From Nitrososphaerales archaeon TH703 (GTDB lineage Archaea > Thermoproteota > Nitrososphaeria > Nitrososphaerales > Nitrososphaeraceae), in the NCBI GenBank assembly GCA_014523525.1, contig JAATVL010000132.1, positions 1 to 16,995 of the forward strand: 16,995 bases of DNA, written 5' to 3'. A model generated the notes under the pieces. It was not told the origin of the DNA. It worked only from the letters and a program-made list of their open reading frames with translations, and searched no databases. Below are positions 8,521 through 14,511 of this stretch, one piece after another (the first letter of the stretch is position 1; each line of letters opens with the position of its first letter). The translations under genes were made by a program, and so were the position numbers.

Positions 8521-8752
8521 AAAATGTTTCTAGATACACAAGATATTATTTGCTTGCTTCGTGACCGGATACAATTAGTCACGACTAAAAATAGATACTG
8601 AATTCAGTCCATAAGCTTAAATGAAAAGTGAAAAATTAGGATATTATGAAATCAATATTATTACTCATGCGAGTATTCAAAAGAAGGGTTTGTATGGATG
8701 CTGAAAATCTGACATTATTATATTCTTTGTATCACAATAATATGGTAATTAA
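8521..8752. other. Divergent intergenic region with a small inverted repeat
   Basis: These 232 bp separate rpl32e from the plus-strand YjzC-like gene. A perfect 7-bp inverted repeat, TCGTGAC (8559-8565) and GTCACGA (8578-8584), lies about 45 bp upstream of the rpl32e TATA box. A TATA-like TATTATATTC is centred near 8721, upstream of the TTG at 8753. No convincing gene is seen; two peptides of fewer than 40 codons were considered and rejected. Confidence 0.5.
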
Positions 8753-8950
8753 TTGACTGAATACCGTACTGGAGAGTTGGCACCGCATAGCGGCACGTTC
8801 AATTTGATGAGACATAACTCTACTCTCCTGAAACGAATTCGAAAATTAAATTGTTCACCGACAGCAAAAGATCGTATCATACCTCTATCGAAAGGTGATC
8901 CATTCCCACCCTGCAAGAGTTGCAATACAGGTGTTATTTGGAATGGCTAA
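8753..8950 (+). CDS. YjzC-like small protein
   Basis: This 65-aa product matches the pattern I associate with YjzC-like small proteins: an opening YRTGELAPHSGTF, a hydrophilic middle with a histidine, then IIPLSKGDPFPPCKSCNTGVIW, where xxGxxFPxCxxC ends the domain (Cys54, Cys57). The N- and C-terminal blocks are both present, so it looks intact. The two cysteines could bind a metal. The start is TTG with a TATA-like element about 32 nt upstream. It has no obvious operon partner: the next gene downstream is convergent. Molecular function is not known to me; family assignment is by memory of the pattern. Confidence 0.65.
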   Translation: MTEYRTGELAPHSGTFNLMRHNSTLLKRIRKLNCSPTAKDRIIPLSKGDPFPPCKSCNTGVIWNG

Positions 8951-8982
8951 GGATAATTCAATTTCTAAATCATTTGATAAGT

Positions 8983-9699
8983 TTATTGAACTATATCTAT
9001 GAATCCGTATTTTTCTCTCGTTGTTCTCAGGATTGACATATTATACTCGAATATTCGTTTCGAATACTCTTGTAGGACATCCATCATTGATTGTGATATT
9101 TTCTCTGTATAGAATCCAGGGCAATCACCAGTTAATTGGTATGAAGCATGCACAACAGGTTTTCCATTATTAGATTCCATCCATGAAGAAAAGGGATAAA
9201 GCCAGCAAACGCCTGGTTTGTCGGGATGTAGTACGCAACTGCCGCAGTCATTTAAGAATCTGCACGGTAAAGGCTTGCCATCTTGATCCTCAGTTTCATT
9301 TTCCTTCCTCTTTAGTGATATCATACTGATAGTTGTAATCACGTTATTCATAGTCGATGTTTCATCCCAACTAGAGATTGTGGTTTCCTTTTTGATAAAT
9401 TCAGATTCTGATTCATAACCCATTTTGTTTGAAATTAACGATATGTCGTCTTTAGTAAGGGGTAATCTTCCCTGTCTCTCACAGCAATTATGACAATCGG
9501 GCCATAAGCATTTCCAAAGAACATAAGTTTCATCTTTTGCAAGATAGGGAATATGAAATACTACACCATTTACGACTATTTGGGAATCAGAAACGTCGTC
9601 ACGTTTTCCAAGATGAAGATCATATATTGACTGCTCTATTTTCCAATTGTTGGCCAAATTATCTAACGACTGTTTTACTTCTAATTCTTTCAAAACCAA
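8983..9699 (-). CDS. YkgJ-family cysteine-cluster protein
   Basis: This 238-aa product carries the cysteine pattern of the YkgJ family (zinc- or iron-chelating, sometimes proposed to bind Fe-S). The first cluster is CLWPDCHNCC (Cys64, 69, 72, 73), followed by the LPLTKDDI segment typical of the family. The second is PCRFLNDCGSCVLHPDKPGVCWLYPF (Cys146, 152, 155, 165), with a further DCPGF cysteine at 193. There is no signal peptide or membrane segment, so it is likely cytoplasmic. The start is TTG, preceded by a TATA box about 27 nt upstream. It is divergent from the gene at 9730 with only 30 bp between start codons. The substrate and true metal are unknown. Confidence 0.82.
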   Translation of the reverse strand: MVLKELEVKQSLDNLANNWKIEQSIYDLHLGKRDDVSDSQIVVNGVVFHIPYLAKDETYVLWKCLWPDCHNCCERQGRLPLTKDDISLISNKMGYESESEFIKKETTISSWDETSTMNNVITTISMISLKRKENETEDQDGKPLPCRFLNDCGSCVLHPDKPGVCWLYPFSSWMESNNGKPVVHASYQLTGDCPGFYTEKISQSMMDVLQEYSKRIFEYNMSILRTTREKYGFIDIVQ

Positions 9700-9722
9700 A
9701 TATGATTATGTCGGAACCCAAG

Positions 9723-9728
9723 TTTAAA
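9723..9728 (-). promoter_or_regulatory. Probable TATA box of the YkgJ-family gene
   Basis: TTTAAA is centred about 27 nt upstream of the TTG at 9699 on the minus strand. It abuts the GTG start of the divergent gene at 9730, so the two transcription units share about 30 bp. Confidence 0.45.
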
Positions 9729-9729
9729 T

Positions 9730-10125
9730 GTGCCTAAGAAACAATTCTCATTTGAACTGTGCAACATGCATAATTTTCAAGATCCTAGTGACCCAAAACA
9801 GGAATCAAGTAATAAAGGCAAGCACGCATCGTCAACACAAAATAGGAGAATGGTGTGGGAGAACATTATATGGCCACTAATATTGGAGGTAAATCGTTCC
9901 TATTTCACCTTAAAAGAGTATCATTCTAAAAGAGATAATTTCTGTGAAAATAAGAAGATACAATCGTCTAAAGTGGCAGGTGGATTTGTGTCGCTTTTGG
10001 TTAAGGATATTCTTATAAGACAAAAAAGTATCTATTCTATTCATTATAGACTCATACCCTATATGCGAAAGAGGGCTAATCTAGAATATGGCCAAGCAAT
10101 AAGAGAAGCAAGTACAAAACGTTAA
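9730..10125 (+). CDS. Hypothetical basic protein
   Basis: I do not recognise this 131-aa protein. It has a polar, low-complexity N-terminus (about residues 1-40) and a basic helical C-terminal two thirds rich in Lys, Arg, Ile and Tyr, ending PYMRKRANLEYGQAIREASTKR. There are no membrane segments or cysteine pairs. The start is uncertain: GTG at 9730 gives the full frame and has a weak TATA-like AATATGATT about 25 nt upstream, while an in-frame ATG at 9766 is possible. The charge suggests nucleic-acid or ribosome binding, which is inference only. It converges on the membrane-protein gene. Confidence 0.5.
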   Translation: MPKKQFSFELCNMHNFQDPSDPKQESSNKGKHASSTQNRRMVWENIIWPLILEVNRSYFTLKEYHSKRDNFCENKKIQSSKVAGGFVSLLVKDILIRQKSIYSIHYRLIPYMRKRANLEYGQAIREASTKR

Positions 10126-10190
10126 GAGAATTTATTTAAAGCCTTAAATTTTAAACCATAGGTCATGATATAATTTAACCTAAAAATCCG

Positions 10191-10583
10191 TCATCTATAT
10201 TTTGTGGTCTGTAACTTTCCATTATCAGCTGTTACGATTATTTTTTTAAAATTTAGATTGTCCTTATCTGGGGTAACGAATATTGAACTAAATGGTCCGA
10301 TAGAATTGAAAACTTGTTTTTTCCCCTTATCATCATCGAAGACTACTGTTACATTATGAATTTCTTGCAGGTTGTTATTATTTATTTTTATATTTACGGT
10401 ACTAATAGCTTCCCCTGTTTCCATTATCTCGACAGTTAACCCCGCTCTTGGAATAAATACTAGCAATACCACAATAGCGACTATTGCAAAACCACCGTAG
10501 ATAGCATATCGAGCTATTCTTATCCAATCCCTTGACTTCTTGTCTTTGCGATGATAATACCAGTCATCATCCCATCCTCCCAA
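10191..10583 (-). CDS. Hypothetical membrane-anchored protein
   Basis: The 130-aa product has a charged, aromatic N-terminus (MGGWDDDWYYHRKDKKSRDW), one transmembrane helix at about residues 24-45 (ARYAIYGGFAIVAIVVLLVFI), and an 85-residue beta-rich domain outside. By the positive-inside rule the Lys/Arg-rich N-terminus is cytoplasmic. The outer domain (VNIKINNNNLQEIHNVTVVF and IGPFSSIFVTP) resembles an immunoglobulin-like beta-sandwich, as in other archaeal surface proteins, but I cannot name a family. The start is TTG; a TTATAATAAT at 10611-10620 gives a plausible promoter with a leader of a few bases. Confidence 0.6.
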   Translation of the reverse strand: MGGWDDDWYYHRKDKKSRDWIRIARYAIYGGFAIVAIVVLLVFIPRAGLTVEIMETGEAISTVNIKINNNNLQEIHNVTVVFDDDKGKKQVFNSIGPFSSIFVTPDKDNLNFKKIIVTADNGKLQTTKYR

Positions 10584-10684
10584 TTTTATTTCAATTATGT
10601 ATTAGGCAAAATTATTATAAACATTTTATTGTTGAAGACGTAAAAATTAGGTAAACATCCATTTTCTGTGAGGATTGCTTTTTG

Positions 10685-11008
10685 CTATTTGTTGAACTTT
10701 CTGTACAATGCAATTATGTTATCGCAGTTCTTGCATTTGTATTCTCCTTTTTCTACTAGTACTACTCCTTGCCCGAGTTCTTCATTTGGAGTCTCATATT
10801 TTATAATTGGAGAACCATCAAAATCCTTTCCACATTCATTACAATAATATTTCAAAAACCTATCTTCGCTCAATCTTCCCACATTAGCCAAAAATATTTG
10901 CGGAATTCCCAGATTGGCTTTGATTTCTTCATCTTCCGTAATTCTTGCTAAGGCGTAGCCCCCTGAACCTAATAGCTTCTTTTCCTCTAAATCTTCATTT
11001 TCACTCAT
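10685..11008 (-). CDS. Hypothetical protein with two CxxC knuckles
   Basis: The 107-aa product ends in a likely zinc ribbon: CNEC at about residues 56-59 and CKNC at 92-95, separated by 32 residues, with aromatic residues before each (YYC, YKC). The N-terminal half (LLGSGGYALARITEDEEIKANLGIPQIFLANVGRLSEDRF) is compact and without motifs I know. No membrane segment is present. The start is an ATG with a TATA-like TTAAAATTA (11031-11039) about 27 nt upstream. Four cysteines in this arrangement usually bind zinc, in nucleic-acid or protein contacts; any specific role would be a guess. Confidence 0.65.
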   Translation of the reverse strand: MSENEDLEEKKLLGSGGYALARITEDEEIKANLGIPQIFLANVGRLSEDRFLKYYCNECGKDFDGSPIIKYETPNEELGQGVVLVEKGEYKCKNCDNIIALYRKFNK

Positions 11009-11030
11009 ATATCGTATATAGATAAATCCA

Positions 11031-11039
11031 TAATTTTAA
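11031..11039 (-). promoter_or_regulatory. Probable TATA box of the two-CxxC protein gene
   Basis: TTAAAATTA on the minus strand is centred about 27 nt before ATG 11008, the spacing expected for leaderless transcription. Confidence 0.4.
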
Positions 11040-11124
11040 CAGTTCAGTTCATCAAGTATGATTTGATTTATCCGTATTTACATCTCAGTAAAGTTAATGA
11101 AAATTAATGTGGTTCTAAACACCA

Positions 11125-11682
11125 ATGATTTCAAAATTTGATTCAAATATATTGACAGACAGAGTTGAGTTCAAGTTATATGGTGCCCAAATACACTTGA
11201 ATAACCTACAAGAAATCCAGTTAAATTACTCAAACATGGAAAAGGACAACCCAGTAGTTCAGGCGGAATTGGAAATAGATTGCTTTCTTGCTCAAATTTT
11301 GGGAGCAGTGGATTGCCTGTTGATACTAATCAACACAAGATTAGAATTGGGAATTGCGATAGGAAACGTCGACCAAGCTACAATTCAGAGCGCCCTCAAT
11401 GCCAGAACTAAAAATATTAGCCTGTTAACAGAGCTAAGTCAAGCCTCAGAACACAACGGATGGCTTTGGATATTAAAGGAATTTAGAAATCAAACGATGC
11501 AAAGACCGTCCAAAGAAGCGCAAGCCCTTCTATTCGATGACAGGACAACATCGATAAGATCAAAAGATCCGAAGGAACTGATCAACAAGAATTTAATATC
11601 ATATCTTCAGCAAAGTCTTAATCGTGTTAGCGAGTTGGTTAATACTGTCAGAATGAAAGAGCCTCTCCTAAGTAGATATTGA
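11125..11682 (+). CDS. Hypothetical all-helical protein
   Basis: The 185-aa product appears wholly alpha-helical, with an amphipathic hydrophobic stretch at about residues 48-77 (ELEIDCFLAQILGAVDCLLILINTRLELG) that is interrupted by charges and is therefore more likely a buried helix than a membrane segment. EFRNQTMQRP near 119-128 resembles the RNxxxHR-type segment of HEPN-like helical proteins, but the key histidine is a glutamine here, so I do not assign that family. The start is an ATG with only a weak upstream A+T element. The stop lies just before the tRNA-Gln gene, and the tRNA's probable TATA box overlaps the end of this gene. Confidence 0.55.
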   Translation: MISKFDSNILTDRVEFKLYGAQIHLNNLQEIQLNYSNMEKDNPVVQAELEIDCFLAQILGAVDCLLILINTRLELGIAIGNVDQATIQSALNARTKNISLLTELSQASEHNGWLWILKEFRNQTMQRPSKEAQALLFDDRTTSIRSKDPKELINKNLISYLQQSLNRVSELVNTVRMKEPLLSRY

Positions 11683-11689
11683 TAAATAT
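11682..11689 (+). promoter_or_regulatory. Possible TATA box of tRNA-Gln
   Basis: ATAAATAT begins at the final base of the preceding gene's TGA stop (11680-11682). Its centre is about 38 nt upstream of the mature 5' end at 11724, which would give a short 5' leader of about a dozen bases for RNase P to remove. Confidence 0.35.
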
Positions 11690-11733
11690 CCGTTTGAAAG
11701 TTTCTACTTGTAGCTCGAGAATTAGCCCGGTCG

Positions 11734-11760
11734 AATCTACACGATTGTGTCGATGCCGAA
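11734..11760 (+). other. tRNA-Gln intron 1 (27 nt, position 10/11, non-canonical)
   Basis: Removal joins G10 to U11 and creates a paired D stem. The bulge-helix-bulge is clear: CGGU (11728-11731) pairs with GCCG (11755-11758), with 3-nt bulges CG|A and AA|U holding the splice sites. The intron closes on itself as AUC/GAU plus ACAC/GUGU around a GAUU loop. There is no convincing outer helix, as in relaxed motifs. Confidence 0.75.
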
Positions 11761-11772
11761 TCTAGCGGTCAA

Positions 11773-11790
11773 ACTCCACAGGAGGGCTAT
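11773..11790 (+). other. tRNA-Gln intron 2 (18 nt, position 21/22, non-canonical)
   Basis: The intron contains a tight hairpin CUCC-ACA-GGAG. The central helix is GGUC (11767-11770, exon) with GGCU (11785-11788), two Watson-Crick and two G-U pairs. Bulges AA|A and AU|G carry the splice sites. Excision joins the D loop to the 3' strand of the D stem. Confidence 0.78.
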
Positions 11791-11806
11791 GGATTTCAGG
11801 CTCTGG

Positions 11807-11822
11807 ATCGTCATGAAAAGAT
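11807..11822 (+). other. tRNA-Gln intron 3 (16 nt, canonical position 37/38)
   Basis: The intron begins after G37 of the CUCUGG half-loop and ends before A38. The central helix CUCU (32-35) with AAAG has three of four pairs, bulges are GG|A and AU|A, and the intron closes as UC-GUCAU-GA. Removal restores a perfect 5-bp anticodon stem. Confidence 0.8.
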
Positions 11823-11868
11823 ACCTGAGGACAGCAGTTCGAATCTGCTCCGGGCTACGATTTTAAAT

Positions 11869-13470
11869 CTAAATTTGAGGCCCAAATTTTCCCAAGTATC
11901 TAGCCTCTTCTCCGAACCTCTTGAAATTTTCGATAAACAAATGTGCTAATCTTTTCGCTGCAACAACGTATTGGTCCTTATTAGACCAAGAAGAACTTGG
12001 ATCTAAAATTTTTGATGGGATTTGAGGACATGACTGCGGAATTTCTAAGTTGAAGATATTATCATGTTTGTAATGTACCCTTTCAAGATCTCCATTTATT
12101 GATGCCGATACCATCGCTCTTGTATATATTAGATTTACTCTCCTGCCTATTCCATATGGACCGCCAGTCCAACCAGTATTAATAAGATATACACTTGTGT
12201 TATGTTTTGAAATTTTATCTGCAAGCATTCTTGCATAATCAATAGGATGTAATGGCATAAATGGCGCTCCGAAACATTGAGAAAATGTTTCCTTCGGTTC
12301 CGTAATTCCTCTTTCTGTACCTGCTAACTTACTTGTATATCCAGATATAAAATGATACATTGCACCTTCCCTCGAGAGTTTCGCTACTGGGGGCATTACA
12401 CCAAATGCATCCGCAGTAAGAAATATCATAACCTTAGGATGAGTAGCGATTGAAGGTATTACTGCTCCAGGGATAAATTCTAAAGGGTAGGCCACTCTAG
12501 TGTTCTCTGTTAGGAAGCTGTCGTCAAAAATTGGTTCTCGTGTTTGTTCATCAACAATTACGTTCTCCATTACAGAACCAAACTTTATTGCATTCCAAAT
12601 TTGCGGTTCGTCCTCCTTCCTAAGATTAATACACTTGGCGTAACATCCACCTTCGAAATTAAAAATTCCTCTATCAGACCATCCATGTTCATCATCTCCT
12701 ATTAAGTTCCTTTCTGGGTCCGCGGATAATGTAGTTTTTCCTGTCCCTGATAATCCGAAAAATAATGCGGTTTCTCCATTCTTTCCCATATTGGCAGAAC
12801 AATGCATCGGGAATACTCCCCTCTGTGGAAGTAGAAAATTCATGACAGAGAACATTGACTTTTTTATCTCCCCCGCATAGGATGTGTAACCTATTAAAAT
12901 CATTTTCTTGGAGAAATTAATGATTATGAATGTTCCGCTTTTGGTACCGTCAATCTCAGGGAGAGCGGCAAAATCATTAACAAAGAACAGAGTAAATTCA
13001 GGTTTATGATTATTGAGTTCTTCAGGTGTCGGCCGTATAAATATTTGTGATGCAAAAATGTTGTGCCATGCACTGTCGGTAAAAACCCTAATTGGCAGGC
13101 GATTGTCAGGGTCAGCGCCAACAAATCCGTCAAATATAAAAAAGTCCTTCCCAGATACGTGCTGTTTCATTCTTTCAAAAATTTTGTCAAACTTTTCTGT
13201 AGATATGGGATGGTTCACTTTACCCCAGTCGACGAGGCTATGCGTTATTTCGTCATCAACTATGAATTTATCGTCGGGAGAGCGTCCTGTAAATTTACCG
13301 GTCTTAACAGACAACGCGCCAGAATTTGATAACAGTCCTTCATTTCTCTGAATTGCTATTTCGATCAGGGTTGCTATTGGTAGGTTTCTCTCAATTTTTC
13401 CAAAATTGATATTCATCTTCTCAAGTTGTAAAAGATAGCTCTTAGTATGACCATCTTCCTCCTCATTCAT
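11869..13470 (-). CDS. pckA: Phosphoenolpyruvate carboxykinase (ATP)
   Basis: This enzyme interconverts oxaloacetate + ATP and phosphoenolpyruvate + ADP + CO2, an entry to gluconeogenesis in the cytoplasm. The 533-aa length is typical of the ATP-dependent family. Visible motifs: TGRSPDDKF (about 61-69) for oxaloacetate binding, YAGEIKKS (198-205) with metal-ligand lysine, PMHCSAN (221-227) with metal-ligand histidine, the kinase P-loop GLSGTGKTTLS (239-249), DDEHGW (259-264), and the C-terminal GWTGGPYGIGRR nucleotide-binding segment. The GTP-type signature is absent. The start ATG at 13470 has TATA-like TATTTAATTTA (13497-13507, reverse) about 32 nt upstream. The gene ends 12 bp from tRNA-Gln, tail to tail. 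In an autotrophic ammonia oxidiser the expected role is sugar synthesis from C4 acids (inference). Confidence 0.96.
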   Translation of the reverse strand: MNEEEDGHTKSYLLQLEKMNINFGKIERNLPIATLIEIAIQRNEGLLSNSGALSVKTGKFTGRSPDDKFIVDDEITHSLVDWGKVNHPISTEKFDKIFERMKQHVSGKDFFIFDGFVGADPDNRLPIRVFTDSAWHNIFASQIFIRPTPEELNNHKPEFTLFFVNDFAALPEIDGTKSGTFIIINFSKKMILIGYTSYAGEIKKSMFSVMNFLLPQRGVFPMHCSANMGKNGETALFFGLSGTGKTTLSADPERNLIGDDEHGWSDRGIFNFEGGCYAKCINLRKEDEPQIWNAIKFGSVMENVIVDEQTREPIFDDSFLTENTRVAYPLEFIPGAVIPSIATHPKVMIFLTADAFGVMPPVAKLSREGAMYHFISGYTSKLAGTERGITEPKETFSQCFGAPFMPLHPIDYARMLADKISKHNTSVYLINTGWTGGPYGIGRRVNLIYTRAMVSASINGDLERVHYKHDNIFNLEIPQSCPQIPSKILDPSSSWSNKDQYVVAAKRLAHLFIENFKRFGEEARYLGKFGPQI

Positions 13471-13740
13471 TGATACGATGTAAGGTCCACAATGGGTATT
13501 TAATTTATTTCATGTTACAAAATCAATGTAGATAATAAGGGGATTAAAAAATTAAAACAATAAAATGATTGGTGCTGATCATATAGGATGACCTTGCACC
13601 AACCAACAATTTTGTTACGTCTATCTCCTGAAATAGACGATATCTAATATCAATTGCTTATAGATTTTAAACTTTATTAAAATAGCTCTTACGAATCAAG
13701 GTAGTTTTCTTTATTAATCTGTTAACACTACTAAGTTTAA
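13471..13740. other. Divergent promoter region between pckA and a small gene
   Basis: These 270 bp contain no gene I can support. They hold a TATA-like element for pckA at 13497-13507 and one for the plus-strand gene at 13710-13718. A 7-bp perfect inverted repeat lies between them: TTGGTGC (13569-13575) and GCACCAA (13596-13602), with a 20-nt loop. The repeat could be an operator or a hairpin; nothing in the sequence decides. Confidence 0.5.
13710..13718 (+). promoter_or_regulatory. Probable TATA box of the gene at 13741
   Basis: TTTATTAAT is centred about 27 nt upstream of ATG 13741, consistent with a leaderless transcript. Confidence 0.45.
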
Positions 13741-14109
13741 ATGAGTAGCCAAGAAAGCAATAGTATTAGGGAAGTTGTACGGGAATTTACGGAAGCCGAT
13801 AATGCCATCAAAACGGTCTTTCCAAAGGTAGACCCAATTCTGGTTGTTAGACTAATTTTTGACGAAAAAGCAAAAAAAGAGAATATCTATACCCTAGAAA
13901 TGATCCTTAAACCTGAGCAGGATACCGAACAAATTAGAGAGAGAGTAATTAGTGTCACGGGCATGGCACCAAGTTTTTATCTTCAAGGAACAAAAATGGT
14001 AGTGAGTCATAGTCTAAATCTCAACTTATTAAAGAGAATTAATGATTTGGATTTTGTGGTTAACATCAAAGGAAGTCCATACAGTGCAGGTGGCTCTTCG
14101 GACTTTTAA
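13741..14109 (+). CDS. Hypothetical small soluble protein
   Basis: I do not recognise this 122-aa protein. It has no cysteines, no membrane segment and no signal peptide. Predicted elements alternate: an acidic N-terminal helix (SNSIREVVREFTEADNAIKTVF), a strand PILVVRLIFDEK, another strand YTLEMILKPEQD, a helix TEQIRERVISVTG, and strands around FYLQGTKMVVSHSL and FVVNIKGSPYS. This beta-alpha-beta order could be a small ferredoxin-like or ligand-binding fold, which is inference from pattern only. The start is well placed behind a TATA box. It is divergent from pckA and followed by a hairpin-rich non-coding stretch. Confidence 0.65.
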   Translation: MSSQESNSIREVVREFTEADNAIKTVFPKVDPILVVRLIFDEKAKKENIYTLEMILKPEQDTEQIRERVISVTGMAPSFYLQGTKMVVSHSLNLNLLKRINDLDFVVNIKGSPYSAGGSSDF

Positions 14110-14511
14110 CGAACGAATGTTACTATATAATAATAAAAGAGAATCTATGAATTCAATATAATGGTAGGTAAAAATTTTTTCAATCTTGAATAAACCTATC
14201 AACAAAATGAAAATATTAAAAGTTAAGTTTAGAAATTATTGACTTTTAGAGTGAAGACAATTATTTATTTCTAGAAATTCTAACTAAAATTGTCTTCAAT
14301 GTAATAATCACAATGTCGTTCGATTGAGACAACATTCATCCATTTCATTTCGTTTTCGGAGTATTGTGATAAATAAGCTTGCAACTATCTCTTTAGAAAT
14401 TACTAAATTAAGTGTAAATTTAATTTATCTCATGTTAAAATGGGTCATATTAAATTTTTATTGAGATCACATCTAATCGATAGAAACAAAACGCGTTAGT
14501 TAAACGATTCA
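14110..14511. other. Non-coding, hairpin-rich stretch
   Basis: No credible coding sequence is visible in about 400 bp. Two successive hairpins stand out: TAAAAGT/ACTTTTA (14217-14223, 14242-14248), and an 11-bp perfect repeat TGAAGACAATT/AATTGTCTTCA (14252-14262, 14288-14298), whose 25-nt loop contains a 12-bp palindrome. The stretch lies between the convergent ends of the genes at 13741 and 14512, so it could contain 3' untranslated ends or a small RNA. Remaining sequence is A+T-rich without recognised features. Confidence 0.5.
14252..14298. repeat. 11-bp perfect inverted repeat with palindromic loop
   Basis: TGAAGACAATT at 14252-14262 pairs exactly with AATTGTCTTCA at 14288-14298. The loop contains ATTTCTAGAAAT (14267-14278), a perfect 12-bp palindrome. 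No long T-run follows directly, so it is not a clear terminator on either strand. Confidence 0.8.

Larger units (their letters stand above)
11724..11857 (+). tRNA. tRNA-Gln (anticodon CUG) with three introns
   Basis: The 134-nt gene gives a regular 73-nt tRNA after removal of three introns. Exons are 11724-11733, 11761-11772, 11791-11806 and 11823-11857. Acceptor AGCCCGG pairs with CCGGGCT, followed by discriminator A. The A1-U72 pair fits archaeal tRNA-Gln, where it is an identity feature for the GatDE transamidation route. The D stem is G/UCU with GGAU (ends G-U), and the D loop is AGCGGUCAA. The anticodon stem UCAGG/CCUGA encloses CUCUGGA, giving anticodon CUG. The variable loop is GGAC. 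The T stem AGCAG/CUGCU encloses UUCGAAU. CCA is not encoded. Without intron removal no D arm or 7-nt anticodon loop forms. Boundaries come from bulge-helix-bulge pairing by eye. Confidence 0.88.

Noticed and set aside
8621..8704. A 27-codon frame starting at ATG 8621
   Set aside because: Too short, without a motif; it overlaps the other small frame and neither has independent support.
8646..8756. A 36-codon frame whose TGA overlaps the TTG start of the YjzC-like gene
   Set aside because: The TTGA overlap looks like coupling, but the peptide has no recognisable features, the frame is short enough to be chance, and the YjzC-like gene has its own TATA-like element.
9728..9880. A 50-codon ATG frame overlapping the start of the hypothetical gene at 9730
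   Set aside because: It conflicts with the longer 131-codon frame and encodes a Cys/His/Asn mixture without a motif. The longer frame is preferred, though its own start is uncertain.
11771..11784. CTCCACA read as a tRNA-Trp anticodon loop
   Set aside because: Stem pairing fails around it and residue 37 would be C. The CUCC/GGAG hairpin is explained as the inner helix of intron 2 of tRNA-Gln.
11808..11820. TCATGAA read as an initiator tRNA-Met anticodon loop
   Set aside because: A1-U72 first suggested initiator tRNA, but no 5-bp stem forms around CAT, while CUCUGGA with UCAGG/CCUGA is perfect. CAT lies within intron 3.
13013..13351. A 112-codon plus-strand frame within pckA
   Set aside because: It is antisense to a highly conserved part of PEP carboxykinase, has no family features, and is a frame shadow.
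13561..13632. Possible box C/D guide RNA between pckA and the next gene
   Set aside because: CTGA and GATGA-like boxes occur, but their order and spacing do not fit: guide intervals would be too short on one side and too long on the other.
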